From Mayamaea pseudoterrestris (taxonomy: Eukaryota > Bacillariophyta > Bacillariophyceae > Sellaphorales > Sellaphoraceae), in assembly GCA_027923505.1 (NCBI GenBank), contig BROI01000002.1, positions 2,356,001 through 2,420,000 of the forward strand: DNA of 64,000 nt, in the 5' to 3' direction. Both the position numbers and the translations under genes were made by a program. Below, piece after piece: positions 47,280-56,073 of the stretch; the first letter of the stretch is position 1, and every line of letters starts with the position of its first letter. The notes under the pieces are model-generated. The model was not told the origin of the DNA and ran no database searches. It was given only the letters and a program-made list of their open reading frames with translations.

Positions 47280-47645
47280 GTTGAAAAGCAGTTCGCTTTG
47301 TTGCCAAGGGTGCCGACGTGATGCGAGTGAGGTGCAAATTTCTGATAGTGGAGGGAGAATATGATGGATGATGCGAGGTGCGAGGCACCTTCGCCGAATG
47401 CCCATCGAAAAAATTCAGCGATACTGACGTCATGATTTGAGCATTCGGCACTGAAAACCTATCGTGGATACCGCTCCGTCATTTTCCTGATCGGCGACCC
47501 CACGTTTCTGACGAAACATGAATCGACCATGCGGATCACAGTGCCTTCGCTGTCAATTTGCAAATACAGTTAGGCAGGCGAGACACTATAACTTTATACA
47601 CCATCGTGCCAGTGTAACATATCACTGAAACGAAAGCTTCAAAAT
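47280..47645 (+). promoter_or_regulatory. Upstream region of U2AF with palindromic CRE
   Basis: A perfect TGACGTCA is at 47425-47432, about 210 bp before the U2AF start codon. The remaining sequence shows no gene or repeat. Confidence 0.4.
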
Positions 47646-48740
47646 ATGTCATATTACGGACAAGCGCACCAAATGCAGCCGCATCAAGCCGGAGCGACGT
47701 ACCTACCTCCGATTCTTCCAGCAGCTAACTCTAGTGATATGAAATTAAGAAGAGAACTATTTGTGGGAAATACGCCTCCCGGAACAAGCGAACTGTTGTT
47801 ATTGCACTTTTTGTCGGCAGCCATGCGTCGCGTCGGTCTCTGTCAGCCGCATGAGGCACCCATCAACGAAGCCCGCGTCAACAGCAAATTTGCTTTTATC
47901 GAATTAGCAACAGCTGAACTGGCCAACAAGGCTCTTCAGCTCAATGGCATTCCATTTCTGGGTTCTTATCTGAAGGTAAGCCGACCATCCAAATATTCTG
48001 GACCACCAGATATGCCAGGACTCAAGAGCACTTGGCAAGAACTCACTGGTCAAGAAATGCCGGGAGTCGCACTGGATGCTGAGCAAGAGAAGCTGTCGAG
48101 GGAGCTATTCATCGGAAACACGACACCAGAAATGACGGAGCATATGATCAAGGAGTTTTTAGGAAATGCAATGCTGCAAGTCGGCCTCAACGAACAACCA
48201 GGCAATCCCATTGTCACTTGCCGCGTTTCAGGGAAGTTTGCGTTTGTGGAAGTCCGCACGGCCCACGAAGCTAAGAATGCACTGAACTTGAACAATATCC
48301 CATTTCTAGGAAGTGTTTTGCGGGTTGGTCGACCGTCGAAATGGAATGGTCCTCCCGATCACCAAGGAAACTGGGAGGACATTCTAGCCAAATACATGGC
48401 GGGTGAAATCGTTGTGAGACCTGTCGGAGAGGCGGTGATTGCACCGAGTCGCGTTGTACAGATATTGAACATGCTCAGTTCTCAAGATTTGGTCAACGAA
48501 GAAGAGTTTCAGGACATATTGGAGGATACGCGAGAGGAGTGCTCACAGTTTGGCAAGCTTGTGTCTGTCATCATACCCAAAGCTGGCGAAGTCGGCGCCA
48601 CCAAGGTCTTTCTCGAGTATGAAACAACGGACGATGCTCAGCGAGCAATTGCAAGTCTTGCCGGAAGAACTTTTGATGGTAGAACTGTAGAAGCCACGCT
48701 TTTCGATGAGACCAAATTTGCGAACAAGGATTATGCTTAG
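47646..48740 (+). CDS. U2AF2: U2AF large subunit (U2AF65-like), 364 aa, single exon
   Basis: Recognises the polypyrimidine tract at 3' splice sites. It has two RRMs in tandem with matching RNP2 and RNP1 blocks: RELFVGNTPPG with SKFAFIELATAE (about 35-120) and RELFIGNTTPEM with GKFAFVEVRTAHEA (about 150-240). Each ends in GxxLxVxRPSK. The C-terminal UHM domain (about 265-364) has NMLSSQDLVNEEEF, VSVIIPKAG and GRTFDGRTVEATLFD, as in U2AF65, where the UHM binds SF1. The N-terminal RS region and U2AF35-binding peptide of the animal protein are not visible: only 35 residues precede RRM1, and none is an RS run. So how it pairs with the small subunit is open. Confidence 0.9.
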   Translation: MSYYGQAHQMQPHQAGATYLPPILPAANSSDMKLRRELFVGNTPPGTSELLLLHFLSAAMRRVGLCQPHEAPINEARVNSKFAFIELATAELANKALQLNGIPFLGSYLKVSRPSKYSGPPDMPGLKSTWQELTGQEMPGVALDAEQEKLSRELFIGNTTPEMTEHMIKEFLGNAMLQVGLNEQPGNPIVTCRVSGKFAFVEVRTAHEAKNALNLNNIPFLGSVLRVGRPSKWNGPPDHQGNWEDILAKYMAGEIVVRPVGEAVIAPSRVVQILNMLSSQDLVNEEEFQDILEDTREECSQFGKLVSVIIPKAGEVGATKVFLEYETTDDAQRAIASLAGRTFDGRTVEATLFDETKFANKDYA

Positions 48741-48791
48741 CTTCTGCGTAATATTCTTATATGAATTAGTGTATGCATGATGTGTTGTTTA

Positions 48792-50369
48792 CTATTGCAA
48801 TAATGCGAGTGTTTCGTCATCATTACCGATAGCACCAGTTGAATGTACGTCGTCGCCCGAAAATTGACTCTTGACTAAGTGCGACGGGACAGGTGTAACG
48901 CCATCTGACCCATCCCTGTCAAAAGTTGCTATTTCTGTAACAAGTTTCTGCAGCGGCTCCTCAATTCCACCTCCGTTTGGCCAAAAACAAGCGTATCCCA
49001 ACTGCGAAATTCCAGCAGGTCGAGACGATACTTCATTATCAATATCGCCGGGTGACAGATTTGTTGCGTCCTCTCTCCGTTTCCCTAAGTGCTCCTCCAA
49101 TACTGGCAGTGCCTGCCGGATACCTTCATTAATTTTGTGAAACAGCTTGAAGGGTTCCGTCTGCGCTAGTGTTCGAACGGCAGTCCTCATGGCCCATATT
49201 GGAACGTCAGCACCAGGACTGCCATGCGCCAACATGCAGATTCTTGTCTTCTCCGGGTCACTCGGATGTTGACTGATATAGTTAGCTCCCCGAAAGGCAT
49301 ATGCACGAGGTCGCTTCTTAGTCTTGCTCACGAATTCGTCGTCGTCAACGGCTTGATTGACGATGATTAAGCTTCCGTCGCTGGACCATCGGTGCGAGCA
49401 AAACGTGATAAACTCGCGTGGTTTGACGAACAAAATCTGCGGGGTTTCTCCAAGACATACTTTAGAGTGCGGAGTAATTTCTTCCAAATCCTTTGTTTCT
49501 TCAAGTAAACAATTATATTCGCTCATGCGATCAGGCTGTGCCAAGTAGCAGCAGACTGTTTCGAAAGGTGCGTCAATGACGGAATACATGCGCAGGCAGG
49601 GATATTCCACGTGGTCATCGAGATTGGCATGCTCTCCACGAGAATCTTTCATCCAAGAAAGGTATGCTTTAGTGCGATCGCCTTTTTGAAGCAAAGACCT
49701 GTGGCACTCGATGCGCTTCCATGCTTCGTCCTCGTCAGGCGTGTCAAAAAGAATGCGAGAGGACCACGTTTCAATTTCTTGACCCAGCCTGTCAAACTTG
49801 CGTTGGCGTTTGCGCAAATTGATGTTACGAGCCACTCGCTGTTCCTCAGTTTCCTCTTCATCTCTAGCTTCCGTCCCAAGGACTTGTTTTCGCATTTCGT
49901 ATAGTTCTTTTCTGAGTGCTTCCATTTCGTGTCGAATGGATCTTACTTCGTCGAGCGTTTCCGACATGGTATCCCGAATTCCTTTCAGTTTAGGACGACC
50001 TATGGTGAGCTTGTCGACTAATGCTTGTGGTAAACCGTAAAACGTGCCAGATGATGAGAGAAGTGGATGTAATGTTTGCTTCCATGGCTGATGTACCACG
50101 TAGTTTCGTATTTGCGCACTGATGCGGATTGTTTTGTTTAACATACTTGATGGTCGCTTGCTTGTCTCGTCTTTTGTAAACGTAGCTTGATCGGAACAAA
50201 GGATTCCTATGTTTCGCTTTTGACTTCGACTGCTCAAAGTCTCTCCTGAGCAGAAGGACGGAGATGTTGCTGACAAAAGCGTACGACTCCTTCGTCGAGC
50301 AGTTGCGCTTTGTATGATAAGACTTATCCAAAAAACGGCAAAAATTGTCGAGTGGCTTCTTCTAGTCAT
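48792..50369 (-). CDS. START-domain protein with signal-like N-terminus, 525 aa, single exon
   Basis: The N-terminal 25 residues (HSTIFAVFWISLIIQSATA) look like a signal peptide or anchor, followed by an Arg/Ser-rich stretch. Residues 130-220 form a coiled coil (RSIRHEMEALRKELYEMRKQ). A START-type lipid-binding domain covers about 225-430: LRMYSVIDAPFETVCCYLA, then VCLGETPQILFVKPREF, CSHRWSSDGSLIIVNQAV and FRGANYISQHP. Related START proteins bearing leaders occur in algae and plants. The ligand is unknown. The last 100 residues are acidic. No plastid Phe motif was seen at the predicted cleavage point, so the place in the cell is uncertain. Confidence 0.78.
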   Translation of the reverse strand: MTRRSHSTIFAVFWISLIIQSATARRRSRTLLSATSPSFCSGETLSSRSQKRNIGILCSDQATFTKDETSKRPSSMLNKTIRISAQIRNYVVHQPWKQTLHPLLSSSGTFYGLPQALVDKLTIGRPKLKGIRDTMSETLDEVRSIRHEMEALRKELYEMRKQVLGTEARDEEETEEQRVARNINLRKRQRKFDRLGQEIETWSSRILFDTPDEDEAWKRIECHRSLLQKGDRTKAYLSWMKDSRGEHANLDDHVEYPCLRMYSVIDAPFETVCCYLAQPDRMSEYNCLLEETKDLEEITPHSKVCLGETPQILFVKPREFITFCSHRWSSDGSLIIVNQAVDDDEFVSKTKKRPRAYAFRGANYISQHPSDPEKTRICMLAHGSPGADVPIWAMRTAVRTLAQTEPFKLFHKINEGIRQALPVLEEHLGKRREDATNLSPGDIDNEVSSRPAGISQLGYACFWPNGGGIEEPLQKLVTEIATFDRDGSDGVTPVPSHLVKSQFSGDDVHSTGAIGNDDETLALLQ

Positions 50370-50854
50370 CCTTGAGTTACAGTATAGGCTACTGGAAAGA
50401 CACTTTTCTAAGCGACTGTCCGTTCTGAATCGACTTGTGATGGGATCTCGAGTTGCTCGTCTCGTGCGATCACGCGACCTTTTCGATGAGTGAGTGGCAC
50501 GTCGCAGCGGTTTCTACTATTCCACCACGTCGCAGCGGTTTCTACTATTCCACCAATCGAAACCCGGAAATACTTTCGGCGACGCTTTCCCATAAATCAT
50601 GGCCACCACACAGGCGCGAGATGACAGTGGTGACGTTGGAACTTGTGACAATCTTTAGGACCACGCCTTTGCTAGCATAAGTGTACAAGTTGATTGCATA
50701 TGAACCTGATTTATACATTTGAAGCTGAGAGAGAAAGCAGCAAATCAATTCTTAGCGAACAAGCGAAGCAACGAGCCAGCAGCCAACGCACCTCCTCGCA
50801 ACCAAAGATTTATTTTCACTCAAGCACTCTCTTAATTAATAAGACTTCAAGAAG
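50370..50854. promoter_or_regulatory. Divergent upstream region with a perfect 28-bp tandem duplication
   Basis: Between the START gene and the 1,226-aa gene. A 28-bp word beginning CACGTCGCAGCGG and ending CTATTCCAC occurs twice without spacing or change, at 50498-50525 and 50526-50553. The rest shows no gene. Confidence 0.6.
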
Positions 50855-53800
50855 ATGACTTCCCCGTCGCGCAAGTTTCGCTTGATGCCAGGGCAACATG
50901 AAGTCGAGCTAAACGTTAGTACGCACAAGTCGCCCCTTTCTCCCTCCAATGCCGACCGAGGAGCCGACCCTGACTGTGCTCCCAGTTCATCGCCAACACG
51001 TCAAACGACAACGCAAAAGTGTTTGATGAACACTCACTCACCGAATCTCGAGATGCATTTAAACTCACAGTCAAACACGGAAAATCAGATTCTTAGCTCG
51101 GTGGCTATTTTACTTGACAACCTCAAGGCCAATTTCTCACCCCAGCACTTCAAACACAGCTTCGACGAAGAAACCGACACGAGCAACATACTAGATCGCA
51201 AAGAGTCATCAGTAGGCGATGATGATGGCGACGACATTAGCTCCCTAGCGTCGCCCGCCGTGTCGCCTCGCAATCGTTCGCCGTCGCAGCATACCGTTTC
51301 ACGTATCCCTCAATTGAATGCGCAGACGCTCTTAGACGTGGCCAAATTTGTCACAGTTCTTCGATACAATGAAAAAACTGCACCGGTTGGGAGGGAATTG
51401 GATGAACTTGTCAAAAGCATGTCCGACGAGTCCATGGATCGTGCTCCACAAGTTAGATTAAGCGAGGAAACACTTGAAGCATTAAGCTTGTTCATTGACC
51501 ACCTTTCGAGAAACGAGGCAAGCAAACGAGAAAGTATGCCACCAACGCAAGTCTATATCCCGGCTGTAACTACCGGTAGACCAGGGAAAAGTTCTGAAGC
51601 AATTCAGCGAGTGAACGATAACGAGCTAGCGAATGATCACGCAAGTAAATCGCAATCCATCTATAAAGTTCCATCCGTCCAAACGCAAGACTTGGATCCT
51701 GACACCATATCAATTCTGGGTCATTATATTGACGCCGTCGCTGCTGCCACTCCAAGTTCGGCCGTCTCGCACTGGGGAATCGGTCCACCGAGCTTGCGGC
51801 TCGGTGAGTCGGAAATTATTTTTCAATCGCGGTCGGAAGACACGGAAGACGGCGCAAATGCAGAATATCTTTCTCCGTCTACCGCTTGGCAACCAATCAT
51901 TTTAGTGGAAAAGAAGGAATCTTTAAAAACTAACGATGACGACAAGGCTGGAAACGATGTACCGGTATTTTCGTTTAGCTCAATGGAGGAATCTGCACCA
52001 CCAGCACCGTCGCCACAGCCCGCTTTTGTTAATGTCAGTAAAACTCGTGTGTCGTCGACACGCGCACCACAAGAGCCGGGTGATGCTTCCGGCCACGTCG
52101 CTGGAATGTCGGAGCACCGACGAAATGAGCAAGACTCGCTTGATCCGGCTCTGTCCAATGTGCGTTTCACTTCGCCGATTGGCATTTCATATCATTCGCC
52201 GCCGCTTAACGCTCCGATGGCCCTAATGTCACAGACGATATCGCCTAAGGAAGACCCACCGTCGTTATCATTGGAAGCGGAGGAAATGGACGTCCAATCG
52301 GGCGAGCCGGAGATCAATCTCAACCGGATGTATCTACGAGACGACGAATTCGAGATTAATAAGTTGAAAAAGCAGCCAGAAAGTCCTAAAAAAAGGTCAA
52401 AAAGACGAGATGTTGCGACGAAAATTCTAACCTGCCCCGACCCTACTACGCCGAGCGTATGCGGTCTGAAAAACGACCATTGTGGCGAGCTTGATAACCA
52501 AGAAGTAAATGTGGGCTATGACGATGACCTGAGCTCAGCCTCGCCAAGTCTAGTTGTCAGTTCTGAGGAGAACATCTCTGAGAGGTATGGGGTCACAAGA
52601 TCGGTACAGAATGCTGACGCATTCGTGCAAGGGTCCAGCAGTGTTTATTTCGACTGCGGTAAGAGTCGCATTAAATGTGAGCACGAAAACTTAGCAGCCC
52701 TGTCAATCCGAAACGTTCCGGCAGACAATCCTGTTGAATCGTCCGATCAGCAAGTATCCGATTGCAACGCAGAAGATGATGCAATCATTGAGAGTTCTCC
52801 GCAATATAACCTGACGGAGTCGGTTCAAGTGTCGCCTCTGCACAATCACGTTTCTTGGGAAGACGAAAAGAAGGCAGAGGACACGTCAAAGGATATACTC
52901 GATAGCGTCAGAATGACAACTCTTCTCAGCAGCCTCTACAAAATGCTCACTGACAAAGCGCATCCGACTTCTATCGATATCAGTCGCTTTCGCACACTTA
53001 TTAATATTGCGTATCCTTACTACGAGAGCGACCGGCAACCGAACGCAATTGAGCGAGCACGCATACAAGTACATGCCCGCCGAAAAAACGTACCCATTGT
53101 ATTGACGAATGCGTTTATCGAGTCATTGCAAACCTTGGCAGATTCAGAAAATATATTGGGAATAAAGCCATTATTATATTCAGCAGTTCATTCCAAGTGC
53201 CCGCCAGAAGAGAAAATGGAACTCATTCTCGAACGTCTTTTGCTCGTCAAGAACACTGAAAGCCGCCGAGATGTTGCCGTATATAGTCTCTCTGGCGTGG
53301 GAAGCCATGAAGGAGAAGCTGTTGAAGTGGATCTGCATGGACATTTCGGCTTTGCCCGTAAAGATTACGGCGATGCCGATGAATGCGTCAGCGACACTGA
53401 GCCATGGTGGGAGGCATCGGCAAGGTTGATGCGTCAATCCAAAAAACATTATGCCTCAGACAAGTCCACCGCGTCACGTTCCCTAGACCCACCTACTCTC
53501 GAATCTTCGAGTGTTGAGTCGAACGACGCCCTAAAGACTACGAAGAAATACGCAAGCGTTGACGAGGATATTATAGGTTTCTGGCAAGAACGAGAACGAA
53601 GGCTCAAAAAATGTAGCCGAGCTACCGGCGCGAGTAAATGGCCCCAACAGCGACTATCTGCGTCGTATTCAGCCACGGATAACGAGATTTCGCTCCGGAC
53701 CAAGTCTTCGGGTTCCTCTAGTTTCAGTTTATTGTCTGCTGGTACATTGGAAAGCGTAGAAGATGAATGGATTCGCAAGCGAAGCTACGCAATGTGGCCT

Positions 53801-54535
53801 AATAAGTATGCCAACAAATTACAGGTGTGGATGGGCGGGAAAGCTCAGACAGACTTTGAAGTTGACGGGCCAGCACCAATTAACGCTGTGAATTCGGTTG
53901 GTATTCTTAATCGTCCCAGTCTCTTACGGTATGGGCGCCCAAAATTACCAGGGACCAAACAGTGGAAACGCACATATTATGTTCGCACGCATTCTCATCC
54001 GGGATATTTTGACGTAGATGTGAATTCCTTGTATGAATTATCGGCTGTTCGAGGCTGTCTTCACCGCTTCGACCATATGCCTTGGGAGCGCCGTGCCGTT
54101 TTGCAGCGTTTCCTCTACGAGCAAAGCATCTCCTACAACCGCAACTGGTTCGGCACAGCCCACAAAATTTACGGAAACGACTCCATTCTTGAGCCAGTGT
54201 GCTTTCCGCGATCCATGGAGATACCAACGAAGGCAGAAGAATGGACCGAGGAGTGGTATACTAAGCCTATTCCGACGCTCTTATCCCGGTCCACTGCCGA
54301 CACTAAGGTAGCCGAGGAAATGGCTGAAATCCGACGGAAATATCTGGTTGTTGATGAGTTTGAAGAAGATCCCGATTCCACTCAATGGGAAGAAAACCCC
54401 GAATGCGGCAGAATTCGAAACGTCAAGCAAAAGATTGGAGAACGAGTGAGCCGCGTAACAGCAGATTTAACGAGCTCGTTACGTCGTAGCAGGTGGAGGA
54501 AAAAGTACTTTCCAAAAGGCACATTTCCATATTAA
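50855..54535 (+). CDS. Large, mostly disordered protein of unknown function, 1,226 aa
   Basis: One exon with a clean ATG and stop. Residues 1-680 are Ser, Pro, Asp and Glu rich with few hydrophobic blocks, so probably disordered. Two short helical pairs are similar to each other: TLLDVAKFVTVLRYNEKT and TLEALSLFIDHLSRNEAS, with a third at DTISILGHYIDAVAAATP. They look like a repeated motif in residues 150-320. Residues 690-800 form a more ordered helical part (ISRFRTLINIAYPYYES). The last 250 residues are rich in Trp and Tyr (WIRKRSYAMWPNKYANKLQ, EEWTEEWYTKP) and end in a basic tail (RRSRWRKKYFPKGTFPY). I recognise no known domain. Base and codon use resemble the neighbours, so I take it as a real gene, perhaps lineage-specific. 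Confidence 0.8.
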   Translation: MTSPSRKFRLMPGQHEVELNVSTHKSPLSPSNADRGADPDCAPSSSPTRQTTTQKCLMNTHSPNLEMHLNSQSNTENQILSSVAILLDNLKANFSPQHFKHSFDEETDTSNILDRKESSVGDDDGDDISSLASPAVSPRNRSPSQHTVSRIPQLNAQTLLDVAKFVTVLRYNEKTAPVGRELDELVKSMSDESMDRAPQVRLSEETLEALSLFIDHLSRNEASKRESMPPTQVYIPAVTTGRPGKSSEAIQRVNDNELANDHASKSQSIYKVPSVQTQDLDPDTISILGHYIDAVAAATPSSAVSHWGIGPPSLRLGESEIIFQSRSEDTEDGANAEYLSPSTAWQPIILVEKKESLKTNDDDKAGNDVPVFSFSSMEESAPPAPSPQPAFVNVSKTRVSSTRAPQEPGDASGHVAGMSEHRRNEQDSLDPALSNVRFTSPIGISYHSPPLNAPMALMSQTISPKEDPPSLSLEAEEMDVQSGEPEINLNRMYLRDDEFEINKLKKQPESPKKRSKRRDVATKILTCPDPTTPSVCGLKNDHCGELDNQEVNVGYDDDLSSASPSLVVSSEENISERYGVTRSVQNADAFVQGSSSVYFDCGKSRIKCEHENLAALSIRNVPADNPVESSDQQVSDCNAEDDAIIESSPQYNLTESVQVSPLHNHVSWEDEKKAEDTSKDILDSVRMTTLLSSLYKMLTDKAHPTSIDISRFRTLINIAYPYYESDRQPNAIERARIQVHARRKNVPIVLTNAFIESLQTLADSENILGIKPLLYSAVHSKCPPEEKMELILERLLLVKNTESRRDVAVYSLSGVGSHEGEAVEVDLHGHFGFARKDYGDADECVSDTEPWWEASARLMRQSKKHYASDKSTASRSLDPPTLESSSVESNDALKTTKKYASVDEDIIGFWQERERRLKKCSRATGASKWPQQRLSASYSATDNEISLRTKSSGSSSFSLLSAGTLESVEDEWIRKRSYAMWPNKYANKLQVWMGGKAQTDFEVDGPAPINAVNSVGILNRPSLLRYGRPKLPGTKQWKRTYYVRTHSHPGYFDVDVNSLYELSAVRGCLHRFDHMPWERRAVLQRFLYEQSISYNRNWFGTAHKIYGNDSILEPVCFPRSMEIPTKAEEWTEEWYTKPIPTLLSRSTADTKVAEEMAEIRRKYLVVDEFEEDPDSTQWEENPECGRIRNVKQKIGERVSRVTADLTSSLRRSRWRKKYFPKGTFPY

Positions 54536-54940
54536 CTGTCAGACCCATATCCTTTGTCGCCTGTCTACCGTACGAAATTGAGTATGCGTGAATGTGCGCT
54601 TTGAAATAGATTATCTTTCACTTCAGTCCGCCATTGAGAGTTCGGTACTGTAATTCAGAATAGCTGCGCTGAAACGCCGGGTCTGATTTGACTGTATGAC
54701 GCTACTGAGAATCTGAAAGCTACCGGCCGCATGCTAATACGTACATAGTATATCTGGCGTCAATTTGCAGTTTCAAGGCATCGAAGTAGGTTTCATAAGT
54801 AGATGCTGGGATAAACAGTCGGTCTTCCAAGTGACTATCATTGTTAATGAAGATACTGCATGTATTATACCTTGGATATGCAGCCCTCGGTGTAAGCTTG
54901 CATAATATATACAGGTGTGTACTGCCAACAGTCGTATGTG
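54536..54940. other. Intergenic, nothing recognised
   Basis: About 400 bp after the stop of the 1,226-aa gene and before the Ser/Pro repeat. No gene or RNA was seen. Confidence 0.4.
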
Positions 54941-55887
54941 TGCATCGCCAAACAACTTGACACCATCATCTGTAGCTCCCAGTTTGTCTCTCAGCACCCA
55001 ACTTAGCAGCTTGCCATCAAGTGTGCCATCAAGTGATCCAAGCACCAAGCCCGGTGAATAATCTAGCGCAGGACCCAGTCTCCTTCCCGGTGCAGCATCA
55101 AGCTTGCCACCCTCTGTAGCTCCCAGTTTGTCTCTCAGCACCCAACCCAGCAGCTTGCCATCAAGTGTACCATCAAGTGATCCAAGCACCAAGCCCGGTG
55201 AATAATCTAGCGCAGGACCCAGTCTCCTTCCCGGTGCAGCATCAAGCTTGTCACCCTCTGTAGCTCCCAGTTTGTCTCTCAGCACCCAACCCAGCAGCTT
55301 GCCATCAAGTGTGCCATCAAGTGATCCAGGCACCAAGCCCACTGAATAATCTAGCGCATGACCCAGTCTCCTTCCCAGCGCAGCATCAAGCTTGTCACCC
55401 TCTGTGGCTCCCAGTTTGTCTCCAGGCACTCAACCCGGCAGCGTGCCATCAAGTGTGCCGTCAAGTGATCCAAGTGCCAAGCCCAGTGTGTGACTCACTT
55501 AGTGCAGGGCCCAGTGTCCATCCTGCAGCAGCAATGTTGTGCCCCTCTGTGAGTTCCAGTTTGTCTCTCAGCACCCAACCCAACAGCTTGCCATCAAGTG
55601 TGCCATTCAGTGACCCAAGCGCCAAGCCCAGTGTGTCATCTAGCACAGGACCTCAACTCCTTCCCAGTGCAGCAACAAGCTTGTCCCCCACTGTGGATCC
55701 CACTTTCTTACCCAGCAGTCACCCTAGCAGCTTGCTATCAAGTGTGCCATCAATTGATCTAAGCAGATTTTCCTCCGAACATTCACCCATGCAGCTTGCC
55801 ATCAAGTCAGGTCTGACCCCAGTCCCTCGGTGCAATGCATCGCTACGTACGGTAGACAATGAATGCCTCAATACCGCTCCGACGTGA
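54941..55887 (+). pseudogene. Ser/Pro-rich repeat gene remnant with 144-bp tandem units
   Basis: The word TGTAGCTCCCAGTTTGTCTC recurs at 54971, 55115 and 55259, and as TGTGGCTCCC at 55403, exactly 144 bp (48 codons) apart. More diverged units follow near 55548 and 55693. On the plus strand a unit reads LSLSTQPSSLPSSVPSSDPS, the PSSxPS pattern of diatom repeat proteins. In the first units the frame holds a TAA (GGTGAATAATCT) where a later diverged unit has a Ser codon (AGTGTGTCATCT), so a stop seems to have spread with the repeat. The last two units are open up to a stop at 55887. The open minus-strand frame (54773-55429) is a mirror of the repeat. Whether any part is still translated is doubtful. 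Confidence 0.65.
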
Positions 55888-56073
55888 AAGCTCAAGGCGC
55901 GCCGCTCCGCGCTCGATCCTATCGCGTAATTCTAGATTCTTGACATGGCATGGAGCTCAACCTTTTGTTTCAATAAGAGAAGAGCATACTGTTTCGTTTT
56001 TGGATAAAGGAGCTTTGGGTTGATTGAGTCTATGCTGAGCGAGCTTCATGTCGGACACCATGTTGATATTTAG
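55888..56073. other. Upstream of the ATG16 homologue
   Basis: 186 bp. The first ATG16 exon should be here or further left, but I could not find a convincing donor. It ends in TATTTAG, a usable acceptor for the exon that starts at 56074. Confidence 0.3.

Noticed and set aside
54773-55429. 218-codon open frame on the minus strand over the 144-bp repeat
   Set aside because: It is periodic only because the DNA unit is 144 bp; the opposite strand shows the PSSxPS pattern known from diatom repeat proteins, so I treat this as its mirror.
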